Shown: positions 23,877 through 31,726 of the stretch, piece after piece
Layout: the number at the start of each line of letters is the position of its first letter
How positions within the stretch are numbered: position 1 is the first letter of the stretch
DNA from: Anaerotignum propionicum
Lineage (GTDB): Bacteria > Bacillota > Clostridia > Lachnospirales > Anaerotignaceae
Length of the DNA: 64,000 bases
Assembly (NCBI RefSeq): GCF_024461735.1
Contig: NZ_JANGAD010000001.1
Span: 434,001 to 498,000 of the forward strand
Direction: 5' to 3'
Notes under the pieces: model-generated
What the model was told of the DNA's origin: nothing
What the model saw: only the letters and a program-made list of their open reading frames with translations
Databases searched by the model: none
Translations under genes and position numbers: made by a program

Positions 23877-24761
23877 ATGGATTCTATAATTTATATGAAT
23901 TATGCAATGGCATATATTGAAGAGCATTTGACTGAGGAAATTGATTATAGTGAGATTTCAAGAATTGCTTACTGTTCAGAATATCATTTTAAGCGTATGT
24001 TTTCTTTTTTATCGGGTATCAGCTTGTCAGAATATATTAGAAGAAGAAGATTAACATTTGCTGCTCTTGATTTGAAAGATAGAAATTTGCGCATTATTGA
24101 TGTTGCGGTAAAGTATGGTTATGGTTCTGCTGATTCATTTACCCGCGCTTTTTATTCTATCCATGGTATTCTACCTTCAGAAGCAAGAAATGAGAATATT
24201 CAACTAAAAGCGTATCCAAAAATGACCTTTCAATTATCAATCAAAGGAGGCTGTGAAATGAATTACCGAATTGTTGAGAAAGAAAAATTTAATTTAATTG
24301 GATTTAAGAAGAGAGTTCCAATTATTTTTGAAGGCGTAAATCCTGAAATAGCAAAAATGAGTGAATTTTTGACTCCAGATGTTGTGAAACAATTAAAAAC
24401 AATATCAAATGTAGAACCATTAGGTATTATTAGCGCATCAACTAATTTCTCGGAAGAAAGAATGGAAGAAACAGGAGAGCTGGATCATTACATTGGCGTA
24501 GCAACATCGAATAATGAAATTACCAAGTTTGATGTATTAGAAATTGATGCTGGTACTTGGGCAGTATTTGAATCCATTGGACCGTTCCCAGAAACAATTC
24601 AAAATGTCTGGGGCAGGATATATTCTGAATGGTTTCCATCCTCGGGATATGAGGCGGCTAAAGGTCCGGAAATTTTGTGGAATGAAAGTCCTGATACAGC
24701 AAACCCCCAGTATAAAAGTGAAATATGGATACCAGTGAAGAAAAGAGATAGGGGAATGTAG
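23877..24761 (+). CDS. AraC-family regulator with GyrI-like effector domain
   Basis: A 294-residue regulator with AAAGGAGG nine bases before the ATG. The AraC DNA-binding region occupies residues 1-105 ([54 protein letters not shown]). After a linker, a GyrI-like domain begins at about residue 125 ([20 protein letters not shown]) and ends EIWIPVKKR. The GyrI fold binds diverse hydrophobic drugs in related regulators. It lies 87 bp after the Vat-Arr fusion, so it may regulate that gene or be co-transcribed. Compare the similar regulator at 18620. Confidence 0.9.
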   Translation: MDSIIYMNYAMAYIEEHLTEEIDYSEISRIAYCSEYHFKRMFSFLSGISLSEYIRRRRLTFAALDLKDRNLRIIDVAVKYGYGSADSFTRAFYSIHGILPSEARNENIQLKAYPKMTFQLSIKGGCEMNYRIVEKEKFNLIGFKKRVPIIFEGVNPEIAKMSEFLTPDVVKQLKTISNVEPLGIISASTNFSEERMEETGELDHYIGVATSNNEITKFDVLEIDAGTWAVFESIGPFPETIQNVWGRIYSEWFPSSGYEAAKGPEILWNESPDTANPQYKSEIWIPVKKRDRGM

Positions 24762-24777
24762 GAACCATTTTAATGTA

Positions 24778-24802
24778 GGGCACTTCCTGAAAGGAGGTGC
24801 CC
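24778..24802 (+). terminator. GC-rich hairpin after the AraC-GyrI gene
   Basis: GGGCACTTCC and GGAGGTGCCC form a ten-base-pair stem with a five-base loop. It lacks a T run, so it may be an RNA-stabilising hairpin rather than a full terminator. Confidence 0.5.
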
Positions 24803-25081
24803 ATATTGAAACATGCTGCCTCTTGATTTTGAATCTTCGTGAATTAAAAAACAAAGGAACAAAACAGCAATCAAAAGTGAACCTAGAGATTAAAATGATA
24901 TTATGTTGACGGCTTCTGTACCTATTGATATGATTTATAAAATAGTAATAAATGAATTCAATTAAAAGGCAATTATTGTTATAAGTAATAAAGCCATTGT
25001 TACTTCATATAGCTATCATTCTTTATAAAGTGCTATCCATAGGTGAATGAAACAAGAACTTCGCCAACAAGGAGGACAAGT
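24803..25081. other. AT-rich gene-free stretch
   Basis: No supported gene. The end of the stretch carries AAGGAGGACAAGT, the ribosome binding site of the frameshifted immunity-like gene. Confidence 0.45.
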
Positions 25082-25608
25082 ATGCCAAAAGCCAGAAAAA
25101 TGCTAAGTAATTGGAAAGCACCATATATCAGTCCCTCATGAGATTAATAGAAACGCAAAGTAAGGAAACCCTTTCCCGCTGGGAAATTGATTATTGCCAG
25201 CAGGTTATAGTTCCCCTATGGTGCAAGTATTATCCCTATGACCAGCGCCCTCAAAATGCGCTGAATGGCGCCAGAGAATGGCTGACGGGGGCAATTAAAC
25301 TAACCCAAGCAAAACCGATAATCCTTGAGTGCCATGCTGCCGCTCGTGAAGCAGAAGGAAATCCTGTTGCTCAGGCTTCTGCAAGAGCTATAGGTCATTG
25401 TGCATCGACTATTCATTCTGCCCAGCATTGCATTGGGCTCGCCTTTTATGGAGCCATTGCAGTTGCATATGAACAGCTTGGAACGGATGCACCTTTCGCA
25501 GAAATCGAACAATTTGCCGCCCAGGAGTGCGGACGTATGGAAGGGGCTTTACGTGCTGTTGCTGTGGAAGGTGAGGAAAGCCCTGCTAAAATCAATTGGA
25601 AATGTTGA
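25082..25608 (+). pseudogene. Imm5-like putative immunity protein, frameshifted near the start
   Basis: An ATG at 25082 with a good ribosome binding site begins MPKARKMLSNWKAPYI, but this frame hits TGA within 20 codons. One base shift leads into the long frame from 25111: QSLMRLIETQSKETLSRWEI, then REWLTGAIKLTQAK, ECHAAAREAEGNPVAQASAR, AIGHCASTIHSAQHCIGLAF, YGAIAVAYEQLG, ending KINWKC. The combined protein matches the putative-immunity (Imm5) type, whose N terminus usually runs MPKARKMLSNW... into SLMRLIETQS. One missing base near 25121 explains the break. Translation from the TTG at 25111 could still give a 165-residue product, so the gene may retain some function. Confidence 0.65.
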
Positions 25609-25630
25609 CGATACCTTAAAGGAAATACTT

Positions 25631-26011
25631 ATGGAGGATGTTATGGACTGTTATCCAATGGAAGAGCTCGAAGAAGCCCTACAAATAATTGAATCAACCA
25701 TTAGCAAATGTGAAAAAATTCATCCGAAATTTATTGAGGGTTCTTCTCAGCATACACTTCTTAAGAATAGGATAAAAGCATTATATATTGCAAAATCTTT
25801 CATACTGCATGATGATGTTTTGAATAGATATTCAAAGGAAGAATTAACAGAAGCACTAAAACCCATATCTTCAATTATCAGTAAATGTGAAAAGGCACAG
25901 TTGAAATTTAAGGAGGGAACCTTTCATCATACTCGCTTCAAAAAAATAATAGAGGCAATGTGTATTTCCAGATCATTGATTACTGATGAAATTAGTAAGA
26001 GGTTAAAATAG
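25631..26011 (+). CDS. Small protein made of two tandem helical repeats
   Basis: A 126-residue protein from the ATG at 25631. It consists of two copies of a unit of about 60 residues: MEELEEALQIIESTISKCEK with IHPKFIEGSSQHTLLKNRIK, and KEELTEALKPISSIISKCEK with AQLKFKEGTFHHTRFKKIIE. Conserved positions are EL.EAL..I.S.ISKCEK, KF.EG, HT and a basic helix. The repeats are soluble, helical and free of other motifs. It lies 22 bp after the Imm5-like frame and probably shares its transcript. I do not recognise a named family; a role beside an immunity protein is only suggested by position. Confidence 0.65.
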   Translation: MEDVMDCYPMEELEEALQIIESTISKCEKIHPKFIEGSSQHTLLKNRIKALYIAKSFILHDDVLNRYSKEELTEALKPISSIISKCEKAQLKFKEGTFHHTRFKKIIEAMCISRSLITDEISKRLK

Positions 26012-26037
26012 AATTTAAAAATAATACCGTGAAAAAC

Positions 26038-26072
26038 AAAGTCCTTCAGATAATAAGGAATCTGACTTTTAT
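26038..26072 (+). terminator. Weak terminator-like hairpin
   Basis: AAAGTCCTTCAGAT and ATCTGACTTTT can pair with a bulge, and a short T run follows. It closes the immunity-like transcript. Confidence 0.4.
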
Positions 26073-26113
26073 CATGATTGATGGCTTAAAATTCATTTAG
26101 AGTGGAGGTAGTT

Positions 26114-26758
26114 ATGAAAGTTATTGCTGTTAATGGGAGTCCAAGAAAGAGTGGAAATACCGCCATATTGCTTCAAAGTGCCCTTAAGGGTGCAGAAACA
26201 AAGGGGGCTGAAACAGAGCTAATTAATCTTTATGAATTAGATTTCAGAGGTTGTTATAGTTGTTTTGCTTGCAAAAGAAAAGGAAGCCTTTGTAATGGAA
26301 TTTGTGCCATTCAGGATGGGCTTAGAGAAGTTCTTGAGAAGATTATGAATTGTGATTTGCTTTTGTTAGGTTCTCCCATATATTTCGGAAACGTTACTGG
26401 TGAAATGCGCTCTTTCCTTGAGCGTTTGATATTTCCCAGTTTATCTTATAATACAGGAGATAGATCTGTTTTTCAGGGGGAAATTGATTCAGCATTTGTT
26501 TATACGATGAATGTTACGCAAGAGCAAATGAAACAGATGAATTATGAAGCAATCTTTAATCAAAATCAGGCAATGCTGGAGCTATTTCATGGACAATCAG
26601 AAATATTTATTTGCAATGATACCTACCAGTTTAAGGATTATTCTATGTATGATGCATCTAAATTTGATGAAGTTCGCAAAGCCCGAGTAAAGGCAGAACA
26701 GTTTCCCATTGATTGTCAGAAGGCTTTTGATCTGGGATTCCGTTTGGCAAAGACTTAA
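26114..26758 (+). CDS. Flavodoxin-fold NAD(P)H-dependent FMN reductase
   Basis: A 214-residue protein starting at the ATG at 26114, after GTGGAGG. MKVIAVNGSPRKSGNTAILL is the flavin phosphate-binding loop, and FRGCYSCFACKRKGSLCNG with ICAIQDGL is the cysteine-containing loop of iron-sulfur-flavoprotein-type reductases. LLLGSPIYFGNVTGEMRSFL is the isoalloxazine-contacting loop. The overall plan is the same as the protein encoded at 15727 on the other strand. It probably passes electrons from NAD(P)H to small acceptors under stress. No operon partner is obvious. Confidence 0.88.
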   Translation: MKVIAVNGSPRKSGNTAILLQSALKGAETKGAETELINLYELDFRGCYSCFACKRKGSLCNGICAIQDGLREVLEKIMNCDLLLLGSPIYFGNVTGEMRSFLERLIFPSLSYNTGDRSVFQGEIDSAFVYTMNVTQEQMKQMNYEAIFNQNQAMLELFHGQSEIFICNDTYQFKDYSMYDASKFDEVRKARVKAEQFPIDCQKAFDLGFRLAKT

Positions 26759-26799
26759 TAATTGCTATATGTAGTTAAGTTATTGCCATCATTGATAAC

Positions 26800-27447
26800 C
26801 TAAAGATGGGATTTCAAAATCCACTTTTGTCCATCTGGCATAATCATAAGGGATCCTGGTATTCTATCTAATATTTCTCCTGTATCAATTTTTCGTATGA
26901 CAATTTCTTCATAGTAATCGGGTTCTTCATACCACATAGAAAAGTATAGTTTATCTTTGTCTCTACAGCAGAAGCTTTCTCTATTATCTATATTAAATTC
27001 TGTTTTTTCTGGCCATAAAATTTGAAACTCTTTATTGCTTGATTGTCTGGTAAGCATCAAAGGTGATGTTTTCAACATCAAATTATAGCAATCTTTTATA
27101 TTTGAAAGAGATAGGGTTGCCAATATTGAAGTTTGCTGTAATAAATCATCAAGCTCCAATATATTTATTTCACCTGCTTGAAAATCGGCAATTAATATCA
27201 CTATATGATTGTTATAATAAATAGGTTTTCCGAAATATTGGCCTTCTTTGGCAACCACAGGTTGAATGACTCTACCATCTGGGTAATGGATAAATAAGAG
27301 TTTGTGCTTCTTTGTAAAGCTTCCTTGCCTAAAGATTTCCTCAGCCTCATAAAGATCGCCATGTGTAAAATTCATTCCCCAATACCATTCAATCGTTCCA
27401 TCTAATGGCTCAATATAGTCAATTCCTTTTGTTTTTATTGTCTTCAT
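26800..27447 (-). CDS. Hypothetical protein, possibly beta-propeller-like
   Basis: A 215-residue soluble protein with a clear ribosome binding site (AAGGAGG) before the ATG. I do not recognise the family. It is rich in alternating hydrophobic and polar stretches and aromatics (GTIEWYWGMNFTHGDLYEAE, KLLFIHYPDGRVIQP, IYYNNHIVILIADFQAGEI, KLYFSMWYEEPDYYEEIVIR, SLMIMPDGQKWILK), a pattern fitting beta strands in a small beta-rich or propeller-like protein. No signal peptide, membrane helix or cysteine cluster is seen. It is a single gene convergent with the FMN reductase. Confidence 0.65.
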   Translation of the reverse strand: MKTIKTKGIDYIEPLDGTIEWYWGMNFTHGDLYEAEEIFRQGSFTKKHKLLFIHYPDGRVIQPVVAKEGQYFGKPIYYNNHIVILIADFQAGEINILELDDLLQQTSILATLSLSNIKDCYNLMLKTSPLMLTRQSSNKEFQILWPEKTEFNIDNRESFCCRDKDKLYFSMWYEEPDYYEEIVIRKIDTGEILDRIPGSLMIMPDGQKWILKSHL

Positions 27448-28046
27448 GAAATCCTCCTTAAGCTGTTATTACAGATATCTCCGGTAAATCAAAAAATCAT
27501 TAGGCTTTGAATAAAACTAATACCATGGAATAATAAAGATGACAGCCTAAAACACCTCGGCTGTCAATTGCTCATTAGGTTTTCGAATTTGAGTATTAGA
27601 TTATAATTTGAATTTTTCATTTTGACATTAAACAAAAATAACGGAGAACAATTACTTTTACTTAAACTCTTTTATTCACCCCATCTTTTCATTTATTCTA
27701 AACTTTACCACAAAAAGGAATCAGTTTCAATTTCAAAAGATTTACAAACATCTTTAGATTTTATTACAAAGAAACTTCATTTGGAAAAATCGATTACGAA
27801 GGTGGTAATATGACTTTGTTGTCTTTTTAAATTCAATGTAGCCTTTTGTAATAGACTGTGTTTTTACTATAAAATGGACTTAAGACCTAGCTGTTCTAAG
27901 TAGCAATCTCATATAATACAAAATTGTTGTATGTAAATCCTTTGAGGAGATATGGAAGAAATAGTAATAACTAAGACAAAAATTTTGAGTTTTTACAACT
28001 CCATAATAAAACGATGCTATTATAATTGAAATTTGGAGGTGATCAA
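27448..28046. other. About 600 bp without a confident gene
   Basis: A hairpin TGACAGCC / GGCTGTCA lies at 27540-27567. An open frame of 63 codons (27622-27813) has no ribosome binding site and an AT-biased composition; I do not call it. The end holds TTTGGAGGTGATC, the ribosome binding site for the next gene. Confidence 0.45.
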
Positions 28047-28700
28047 TTGGCATTTATATTAATTGTTGAGGATGAAGAGGCAATCAATGAACTTGTAAAA
28101 AGGAACTTACAGCTGGTGGGGCATCGATGCCATTCTGTTTTTGATGGCAAAACCGCCCTTTCACAAATGAAACATCAGTCTTATGATTTGATGATTTTGG
28201 ATATTATGCTGCCTGGCATTGATGGGTTTGAAGTAATAAAGCAAGCAAATGAGATTCCTACCATTTTCCTAACTGCCAAGAATAGTCTGCCTGATCGGGT
28301 CAAGGGTTTTTCGTTGGGAGCAGACGATTATTTGACCAAACCTTTCGAGATGTTGGAACTGCTGGCACGTGTAGAAGCGGTTTTAAGGCGAACGATGAAA
28401 ACGGCAAATTATTTTGAATCAGGAAATGTAAAAATTGATTTTAGTAGTCGTCAGGTATTCCATAGCGGACAGCTTGTAGAGTGTACGCCAAAGGAATATG
28501 AATTGCTGGAGGTTCTTGTGAATAACCGCAATATTGCACTTTCAAGAGAAAGACTGCTGGAATTGGTTTGGGGTTACGATTTTGAAGGAGACACCAGAAC
28601 TGTGGATGTGCATATACAAAAATTGCGGAAAAAACTAGGTTGGGAAGAACGGATAAAAACGGTATATAAGTTAGGTTACCGTTTGGAGGCAGGCCGATGA
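28047..28700 (+). CDS. OmpR/PhoB-family response regulator
   Basis: A 217-residue regulator. The TTG at 28047, six bases after GGAGGT, is the most likely start because it places AFILIVEDEEAINELVKRNL at the N terminus as in homologues. The receiver domain has the acidic pair in VEDEE, the phosphorylated Asp in LMILDIMLPGIDGFE, and the lysine in DYLTKPFE. The winged-helix DNA-binding domain includes CTPKEYELLEVLVNNRN, ALSRERLLELVWGYDFEGDT and RTVDVHIQKLRKKLG. It overlaps the kinase gene by four bases. The target is probably the secreted-protein gene downstream. Confidence 0.92.
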   Translation: MAFILIVEDEEAINELVKRNLQLVGHRCHSVFDGKTALSQMKHQSYDLMILDIMLPGIDGFEVIKQANEIPTIFLTAKNSLPDRVKGFSLGADDYLTKPFEMLELLARVEAVLRRTMKTANYFESGNVKIDFSSRQVFHSGQLVECTPKEYELLEVLVNNRNIALSRERLLELVWGYDFEGDTRTVDVHIQKLRKKLGWEERIKTVYKLGYRLEAGR

Positions 28701-30091
28701 AGCAGCGTACTTTTTTGACGACTTTAGCACTTTTCCTTTTTTTCTTTAACCTAGGGATTTTTATTGTTTCTGTGGCAATGTTTAAAGATACATTAAATCG
28801 TGGGGAAGAGCGAAGTCTCAGCCAACACTATTTTATTGCATCCGCCTTGATAAAGGATATGCAAGCCGTTGAAGGGCGTGGCGGGGACATAGACGGTTCT
28901 TTGAATGCACTGCTTCAGCCTTATGGCTACCTATCGGGAGATAATGATGCAGGTCTTGCATTTTACAAAAATAATCAAATGGTCTTTTCCGGTAAAAGCA
29001 ATGCTGTGATACAGAGTAATTTCATAGAGCCGCCGGATAACGGAAGCCGTTTGGCCACCATTCGGAAGGTTGATGAAAAAACTTATATTATTGTTTCAGG
29101 AAAATTACCTGCTCCTTACAATTCTTATACACTGGTCTATTTATATGATACCACGGAGGCCGTGAATTCATGGAGCCGTCTGAAAAATATTTTATTCTTT
29201 GCTGGTTTTGTACTCTCAGTTCTATTTGCCTTTGGACTACTTTTTGTTTTGAATCGAATATTCGATCCCCTTAAGCAGATATCACGTACGTCTAAGGATA
29301 TTGCCAATGGGGCATATGATACAAGACTTCCTGTATCGGGAAACGACGAGTTGACTGAAATGTCCAAGAGTTTCAATCATATGGCGGAAGAAATTCAGCG
29401 TCAGATGACGGAACTAAAAAATGCTGCAGATAAAAAGCAACAATTTGTAGATAATTTCGCTCATGAACTTCGTACGCCGCTGACTGCTATTTATGGATAT
29501 GCTGAATATATGCAAAAGGCTGTATTATCTGAGGATGACAGACTTTCAGCATTGAATTATATCATGGCGGAAAGTCGCCGCCTGCAGACGGTGGCGTTTC
29601 AATTGCTGGAAATGGCAAATTTGCAGAATAACCGAATTAACCTTGAAGAGCTGAAGGTATCTAGCTTATTCGAGACGGTTCATCAGACGCTAAACAGCAA
29701 GCTTGTGGAAAAAGATATTCTGATAGAATTTAGCAGTGAGATTGAAACAATTTCAGGTGACTTTTGCTTGATGGAAAGCATGCTTATCAATCTGATTGAC
29801 AACGCAATTAAGGCATGCGATAAAGGTGGACATATTTATGTGAGGGCGTATAAGGATGCCGAAAGTAAATCCATTTGTGTTCAGGACGATGGAAAAGGAA
29901 TGTCTCCCGAAGTGCTGGCACTAATAACAGAACCTTTCTATCGGGAAGAAAAATCAAGGAATCGGAAAGATGGAGGTGCAGGGTTGGGACTTGCTCTTTG
30001 TAAGCAGATAGCCACAAGCCATGATGGAGAATTGAGCTTTAGCAGTTGTCCTAACGAAGGGACGACGGCAAAAATAACTTTTACAACTTAA
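28697..30091 (+). CDS. Sensor histidine kinase with HAMP domain
   Basis: A 464-residue membrane kinase. A first helix near residues 7-27 and a second near 168-190 bracket an extracellular sensing region of about 140 residues. A HAMP linker (LNRIFDPLKQISRTSKDIAN) follows, then the HisKA motif NFAHELRTPLTAIYGYAEYM with the phosphorylated histidine, and the ATPase domain with LINLIDNAIKACDKGG (N box), DDGKGMSPEV (G1) and KDGGAGLGLALCKQIA (G2). It is translationally coupled to the response regulator and is followed 95 bp later by a secreted protein gene. Confidence 0.92.
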   Translation: MKQRTFLTTLALFLFFFNLGIFIVSVAMFKDTLNRGEERSLSQHYFIASALIKDMQAVEGRGGDIDGSLNALLQPYGYLSGDNDAGLAFYKNNQMVFSGKSNAVIQSNFIEPPDNGSRLATIRKVDEKTYIIVSGKLPAPYNSYTLVYLYDTTEAVNSWSRLKNILFFAGFVLSVLFAFGLLFVLNRIFDPLKQISRTSKDIANGAYDTRLPVSGNDELTEMSKSFNHMAEEIQRQMTELKNAADKKQQFVDNFAHELRTPLTAIYGYAEYMQKAVLSEDDRLSALNYIMAESRRLQTVAFQLLEMANLQNNRINLEELKVSSLFETVHQTLNSKLVEKDILIEFSSEIETISGDFCLMESMLINLIDNAIKACDKGGHIYVRAYKDAESKSICVQDDGKGMSPEVLALITEPFYREEKSRNRKDGGAGLGLALCKQIATSHDGELSFSSCPNEGTTAKITFTT

Positions 30092-30186
30092 TAATAACTT
30101 GATTACGATTCTATAATTCAGACCTCTTATACTGGTTCATGTGATCACAAACCACAAAATAAAAAAATATTAAAGGAGAGACTCAC

Positions 30187-31071
30187 ATGAAAAAAAATAG
30201 ATTAGAAGGTAAGCGTTTCAAAAATTCCGTGATTGCAGCTTTCATGATTATGGGAGCCAGCACAATGATGTTTCAGGGATTTACACAGGTAGCCACAGCG
30301 GCAGAATATAATAAAACAAATACGGTACCCACGAGTTATGAAAAACAATTATCTTATACCAATAACAATAGTTTGCCTGAAGGCTATAAAAAGTCAAACT
30401 ATACCGTAAAAGATATTGACCTTCCGTTTTACCGTAGTCAAACCCCAACAAGTAAGGATATAACCAAGAAAGATGCTGCCGAAATCGGAGCGCAGGCTTT
30501 ATGGAGCATTTATGGACTAAGTTTAGAGGGGCAGGTAATTGAAATGGGTTATCAGCCCGCAACCGAAAATATCCCACGCTCAACATGGTGCGGAGATGTT
30601 CTCATTAACGGTGTAATCAGTTACGGTTTTGAAGTCGATTCAGTAACAGGCGAGATATTCTCTGTAATTCATAGCAGAACGTTAAACAAAAAGGTTTCAG
30701 TAGGTTATGATTCATCCCTTGCTGGGAACAACAGTGCATATGCGGAGCTGGCAAAGAAAACTGCTGAGAAGTTTAATGTTGTTCACGGAGCTGTTGCTGC
30801 AGTTGATTACAACTGTCAGGGTTTCGCAAACGATGACCCCAATATCACTTTCAATCTCAAGGGCGAAAATGGCGAAGTTGCTTCTATGACTTTTTCAAGA
30901 TATGATAAAGCCTTACTCTCAATCAGCTATCATGCGGGATTCCAATATACGCTGAAAACCATTGAAAAATTGGATCAGAAAATGCAGGAAATGGATTTAC
31001 AGATTAAGAAAGCGGCATCTTCTTCCAATGGAAACCAAACGCCTTCGTTAGTAGTATTTGAACAAAAATAA
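30187..31071 (+). CDS. Secreted PepSY-like protein of unknown function
   Basis: A 294-residue exported protein with a typical signal peptide: basic MKKNRLEGKR, a hydrophobic core around residues 14-33, and a signal peptidase I site near ATA-A, residues 37-39. The mature part holds DAAEIGAQALWSIYGLSLEG and INGVISYGFEVDSVTGEIFS, the pattern of a PepSY-like domain (strand, helix, Y.F.VD..TG.I). The C terminus is a charged coiled helix (IEKLDQKMQEMDLQIKKAAS). It follows the two-component pair on the same strand, with a terminator after it. It may be the sensor's partner or target. Family membership is tentative. Confidence 0.7.
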   Translation: MKKNRLEGKRFKNSVIAAFMIMGASTMMFQGFTQVATAAEYNKTNTVPTSYEKQLSYTNNNSLPEGYKKSNYTVKDIDLPFYRSQTPTSKDITKKDAAEIGAQALWSIYGLSLEGQVIEMGYQPATENIPRSTWCGDVLINGVISYGFEVDSVTGEIFSVIHSRTLNKKVSVGYDSSLAGNNSAYAELAKKTAEKFNVVHGAVAAVDYNCQGFANDDPNITFNLKGENGEVASMTFSRYDKALLSISYHAGFQYTLKTIEKLDQKMQEMDLQIKKAASSSNGNQTPSLVVFEQK

Positions 31072-31083
31072 AGATATAAGGAT

Positions 31084-31121
31084 AAGGCTGTCACAATTAT
31101 AATGTGACAGCCTTAAATTTT
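31084..31121 (+). terminator. Terminator of the secreted-protein gene
   Basis: AAGGCTGTCACA pairs with TGTGACAGCCTT across a short loop, then AAATTTTT. Confidence 0.85.
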
Positions 31122-31191
31122 TATTGAAAAAGTATTGAAAAATAGATAATTTTAGCTGTGCTGTGTGGAACAAATACTTTTAATCTAAGGA

Positions 31192-31237
31192 TTGACAAAA
31201 TCCGAAGTCGGATATATAATAAAATCCGAAATCAGAT
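31192..31237 (+). promoter_or_regulatory. Promoter and double operator of the MarR-ABC operon
   Basis: TTGACA at 31192-31197, a 17-bp spacer and TATAAT at 31215-31220 form a consensus promoter. The spacer contains the perfect palindrome ATCCGAAGTCGGAT (31200-31213) and a second near-copy ATCCGAAATCAGAT lies at 31224-31237, 24 bp downstream, flanking the -10 box. Both fit MarR dimer sites. Confidence 0.75.
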
Positions 31238-31255
31238 TTATAAAGGAGACTTTTT

Positions 31256-31726
31256 ATGGATAAGGTGAAAGAAATTAGCACAGCACTAGATCGGCTTTAC
31301 AGAAAACAGGGAGATTTATACCACGAGTACGCTTCTTATTATGGGCTCTCCGATACTGCTTTCTGGATTCTCTATACCCTATGTGGGGAAGACGAAATCT
31401 ACACGCAAAATCAGATTGCAGATTTATGGCATTTTCCTAGGCAAAGCGTAAACTCTGCTGTCAGCTCCTTAGTAAAAGCAGGGTATGTTTTTTTAGAAAA
31501 GCTTTCCATAGCACGCAATAATAAGGCTCTACGTCTGACAGAACAAGGCGTTGAATTTTGCCAAAGAGTAATTGATCCATTTTATGAAATGGAAAATCGC
31601 ATTTTTTATAAGATGTCAGAGGATGAAAGGAATCAATTTTTTGCCTTGTCTGCAAAACAGTGTCAACTGTTGGAGCAAGAGATTAAGGCGGCTTTGATGG
31701 AGAAAAACAATGAAACTAATTCTTAA
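31256..31726 (+). CDS. MarR-family regulator of the ABC exporter
   Basis: A 156-residue winged-helix regulator. The DNA-binding region is QIADLWHFPRQSVNSAVSSL and the wing follows (VKAGYVFLEKLSIARNNKALRLTEQGVEF). AAAGGAG precedes the ATG. The reading frame overlaps the first ABC subunit by 17 bp, so all three genes form one operon. Two palindromes in its promoter strongly suggest negative autoregulation with release by an effector, as is usual for MarR genes beside multidrug exporters. Confidence 0.9.
   Translation: MDKVKEISTALDRLYRKQGDLYHEYASYYGLSDTAFWILYTLCGEDEIYTQNQIADLWHFPRQSVNSAVSSLVKAGYVFLEKLSIARNNKALRLTEQGVEFCQRVIDPFYEMENRIFYKMSEDERNQFFALSAKQCQLLEQEIKAALMEKNNETNS

Noticed and set aside
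27622..27813. 63-codon frame starting with TTG
   Set aside because: No ribosome binding site, low-complexity AT-rich composition and no recognisable motif.
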